Source: Kitasatospora terrestris
Lineage (GTDB): Bacteria; Actinomycetota; Actinomycetes; Streptomycetales; Streptomycetaceae
Direction of reading: 5' to 3'
Length of the DNA: 64,000 bases
Assembly (NCBI RefSeq): GCF_039542905.1
Contig: NZ_BAABIS010000001.1
Location: 7,068,001 to 7,132,000, forward strand
A program made the position numbers and the translations under genes. A model generated the notes under the pieces. It had not been told where the DNA came from, ran no database searches, and saw only the letters and a program-made list of their open reading frames with translations. Below are positions 62,944 through 64,000 of this stretch, one piece after another (within the stretch, counting starts at the first letter, position 1; the number at the start of each line of letters is the position of its first letter).

Positions 62944-63532
62944 CCGACCGCACCCCGTCGGCCGCCGCTCCCCGCGAGCGGCGGCCGGCAGTGCTGTCCC
63001 CGGCCCCGGACGCCCGTCCAGCCGCACCAGCCCGCCGTGCGGCCAGGACGAACCCAAGCCGTCACGGCTGAAGACGCGGCCCGAAATCCTCCGCCCATGT
63101 CCCACCGAGAGCCGGAAAGCCGGTGCCGTCGCGCTCCTGCTGGAAGACACGGGGTCGTGCTGGCCCCGATCCGAACGCGGCCGTCGAAGCCGCCGGCGAG
63201 CTGCGGCCCGTCGCACTGACCACCGAACCACCCGCGAGGCCCCGCCCGGCGCACCCGTGGCTGCCGCGAGCTGCGGCCGACCCCCCGCTCGGTGCGCACA
63301 TCCGGCCTTGGCACGGCGGGCGCCCTGCCAAGGCCGGACCGGTTGGCCGCATCACCGTTCGAAGGCCGCGGCGCCTGCGCAGTCCGCCGCCACTCGGCAC
63401 ACCGCAGCCCATCTCCTTGCGGGCCCGGCCGGGGAGCGGTCCCCGGCCGGGGAGCGGGTCCGTACCCCGCGTGAGCCCGCGGTGCGTGGGCCGAACGGGG
63501 CGGCGTGCACGGCCGGTTGGACCCACTGCCGA
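62944..63532. other. Intergenic region between fasciclin and glycosyltransferase genes
   Basis: A perfect 11-bp stem (62959-62969 and 62977-62987) just after the fasciclin stop is its likely terminator. The rest (~540 bp) holds no supported gene; a short CGGCCGGGGAGCGG direct repeat occurs near 63427-63457. Confidence 0.55.
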
Positions 63533-64000
63533 TCACTCGTGAGGGCGAGCGCCGGAGGACGGTCCGGTGAGCCGGCTGTATTCGGCGACGAGGGACTCGG
63601 CCATCGTCGACGCCGAGAAGCGCAGGGCCACGCTCTTGCGGCCCTCATCGGCGACACGGGCCAGCTCGCCGTCGGCGAGGTCGGCGAGTGCGGCCAGCCG
63701 CTTCGCCAACGCGGAGGTGGATTCCGTGGGGAGGAGGAAACCGTTGGCGCCGTCATGGATGTAGTGGGGCACGCCTCCGCGCCGTGGGCCTGCCGCGGGG
63801 AGTCCGGAGTCCATCGCTTCGAGGACGGCGAGACCGAACTCCTCCTTGGCGCTGGGGCAGACGTACAGGGCCTGGCCGGCGCGCAGGCCCGCGAGCGTGC
63901 GTTCGAGGAGCCTCACCTGGCGGTTGGGCAGGGCGGGCCACAGGGCGATGTGGCGGCGCGCCTGCGGATGTCCGGAGAGGAGCTTGGCGATCCTGGCCCG
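63533..64000 (-). CDS. Glycosyltransferase family 4, C-terminal part (5' truncated)
   Basis: The frame is open to the window edge; 155 C-terminal residues are visible. They include the GT4 sugar-nucleotide signature (CPSAKEEFGLAVLEAMDSGLP, then GGVPHYIHDGANGFL), with the two Glu residues of the EX7E motif. It should transfer a sugar from a nucleotide donor to an unknown acceptor. The GTG at 63916 is internal, because the frame continues upstream without a stop. Confidence 0.88.
   Translation of the reverse strand, partial: RARIAKLLSGHPQARRHIALWPALPNRQVRLLERTLAGLRAGQALYVCPSAKEEFGLAVLEAMDSGLPAAGPRRGGVPHYIHDGANGFLLPTESTSALAKRLAALADLADGELARVADEGRKSVALRFSASTMAESLVAEYSRLTGPSSGARPHE

Noticed and set aside
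62907-63536. Minus-strand frames between the fasciclin and glycosyltransferase genes
   Set aside because: Composition typical of shadows, no ribosome site, no recognisable domain.

Overview
The window is very high-G+C DNA with dense genes on both strands, GTG and TTG starts, ATGA/GTGA/TTGA stop-start overlaps, many secreted carbohydrate-active enzymes, CebR-type operators, a LAL-type LuxR regulator and a lanthipeptide cluster. This points to a chromosomal segment of a streptomycete (Streptomyces, Kitasatospora or close kin). No rRNA, tRNA, CRISPR array, transposase or phage gene was seen. Both ends cut genes: a secreted, membrane-anchored protein on the left and a GT4 glycosyltransferase on the right.

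1-9.9 kb is a mixed secretion and metabolism region. It holds a CebR-box-controlled GH5 cellulase with FN3 and CBM2 modules, a PucR-type regulator, a secreted lipase, a Pro/Thr-rich secreted protein, a DUF4239 membrane protein, and a ketopantoate-reductase-like plus class II aldolase pair diverging from a TetR gene. 9.9-17.7 kb has a TIGR03364-like FAD oxidoreductase, a sirtuin, a small secreted protein, a MoxR/CoxE-type pair and a large LuxR regulator.

17.7-26.8 kb is a class IV lanthipeptide cluster: the LuxR regulator, LanL synthetase, S9 (prolyl-oligopeptidase-like) protease, three 36-aa ALQQL-type precursors, and two half ABC exporters, one with a degenerate ATP site. Directly downstream (26.8-29.5 kb) lie two PAP2 phosphatases and a BlaI/M56 sensor pair. 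Matching inverted-repeat operators sit before the first phosphatase and before blaI, suggesting a cell-wall-stress or self-protection module.

30.1-33.9 kb carries what I consider the best candidate for an undescribed system: a 35-aa lysine-rich peptide ending in three cysteines and Ile, a strong hairpin, an M50 membrane metalloprotease with a PqqD/RRE-like N-terminus, and a large TPR protein, all on one strand. 34.0-37.6 kb has a flavin reductase, then an O-methyltransferase with a long unassigned N-terminal part overlapping a 4-hydroxybenzoate-hydroxylase-like monooxygenase. 38-42.8 kb is a secreted enzyme block (GH18 chitinase, CBM2/beta-helix protein, dipeptidase-like protein with discoidin domain), followed by a Ser/Thr kinase with a lectin-like outer domain.

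45.0-57.8 kb is one minus-strand operon of five genes: a DUF4132-like protein, a 1633-aa protein, a MoxR ATPase, a DUF5682-VWA fusion and a SWIM zinc-finger protein. It resembles the E. coli yehL/M/P/Q/I set and the vWA-MoxR conflict systems. 58.4-64 kb holds a mercuric-reductase-like flavoprotein, a secreted protein built of four different short tandem repeats, a fasciclin lipoprotein with a SigK-like promoter, and the partial glycosyltransferase.
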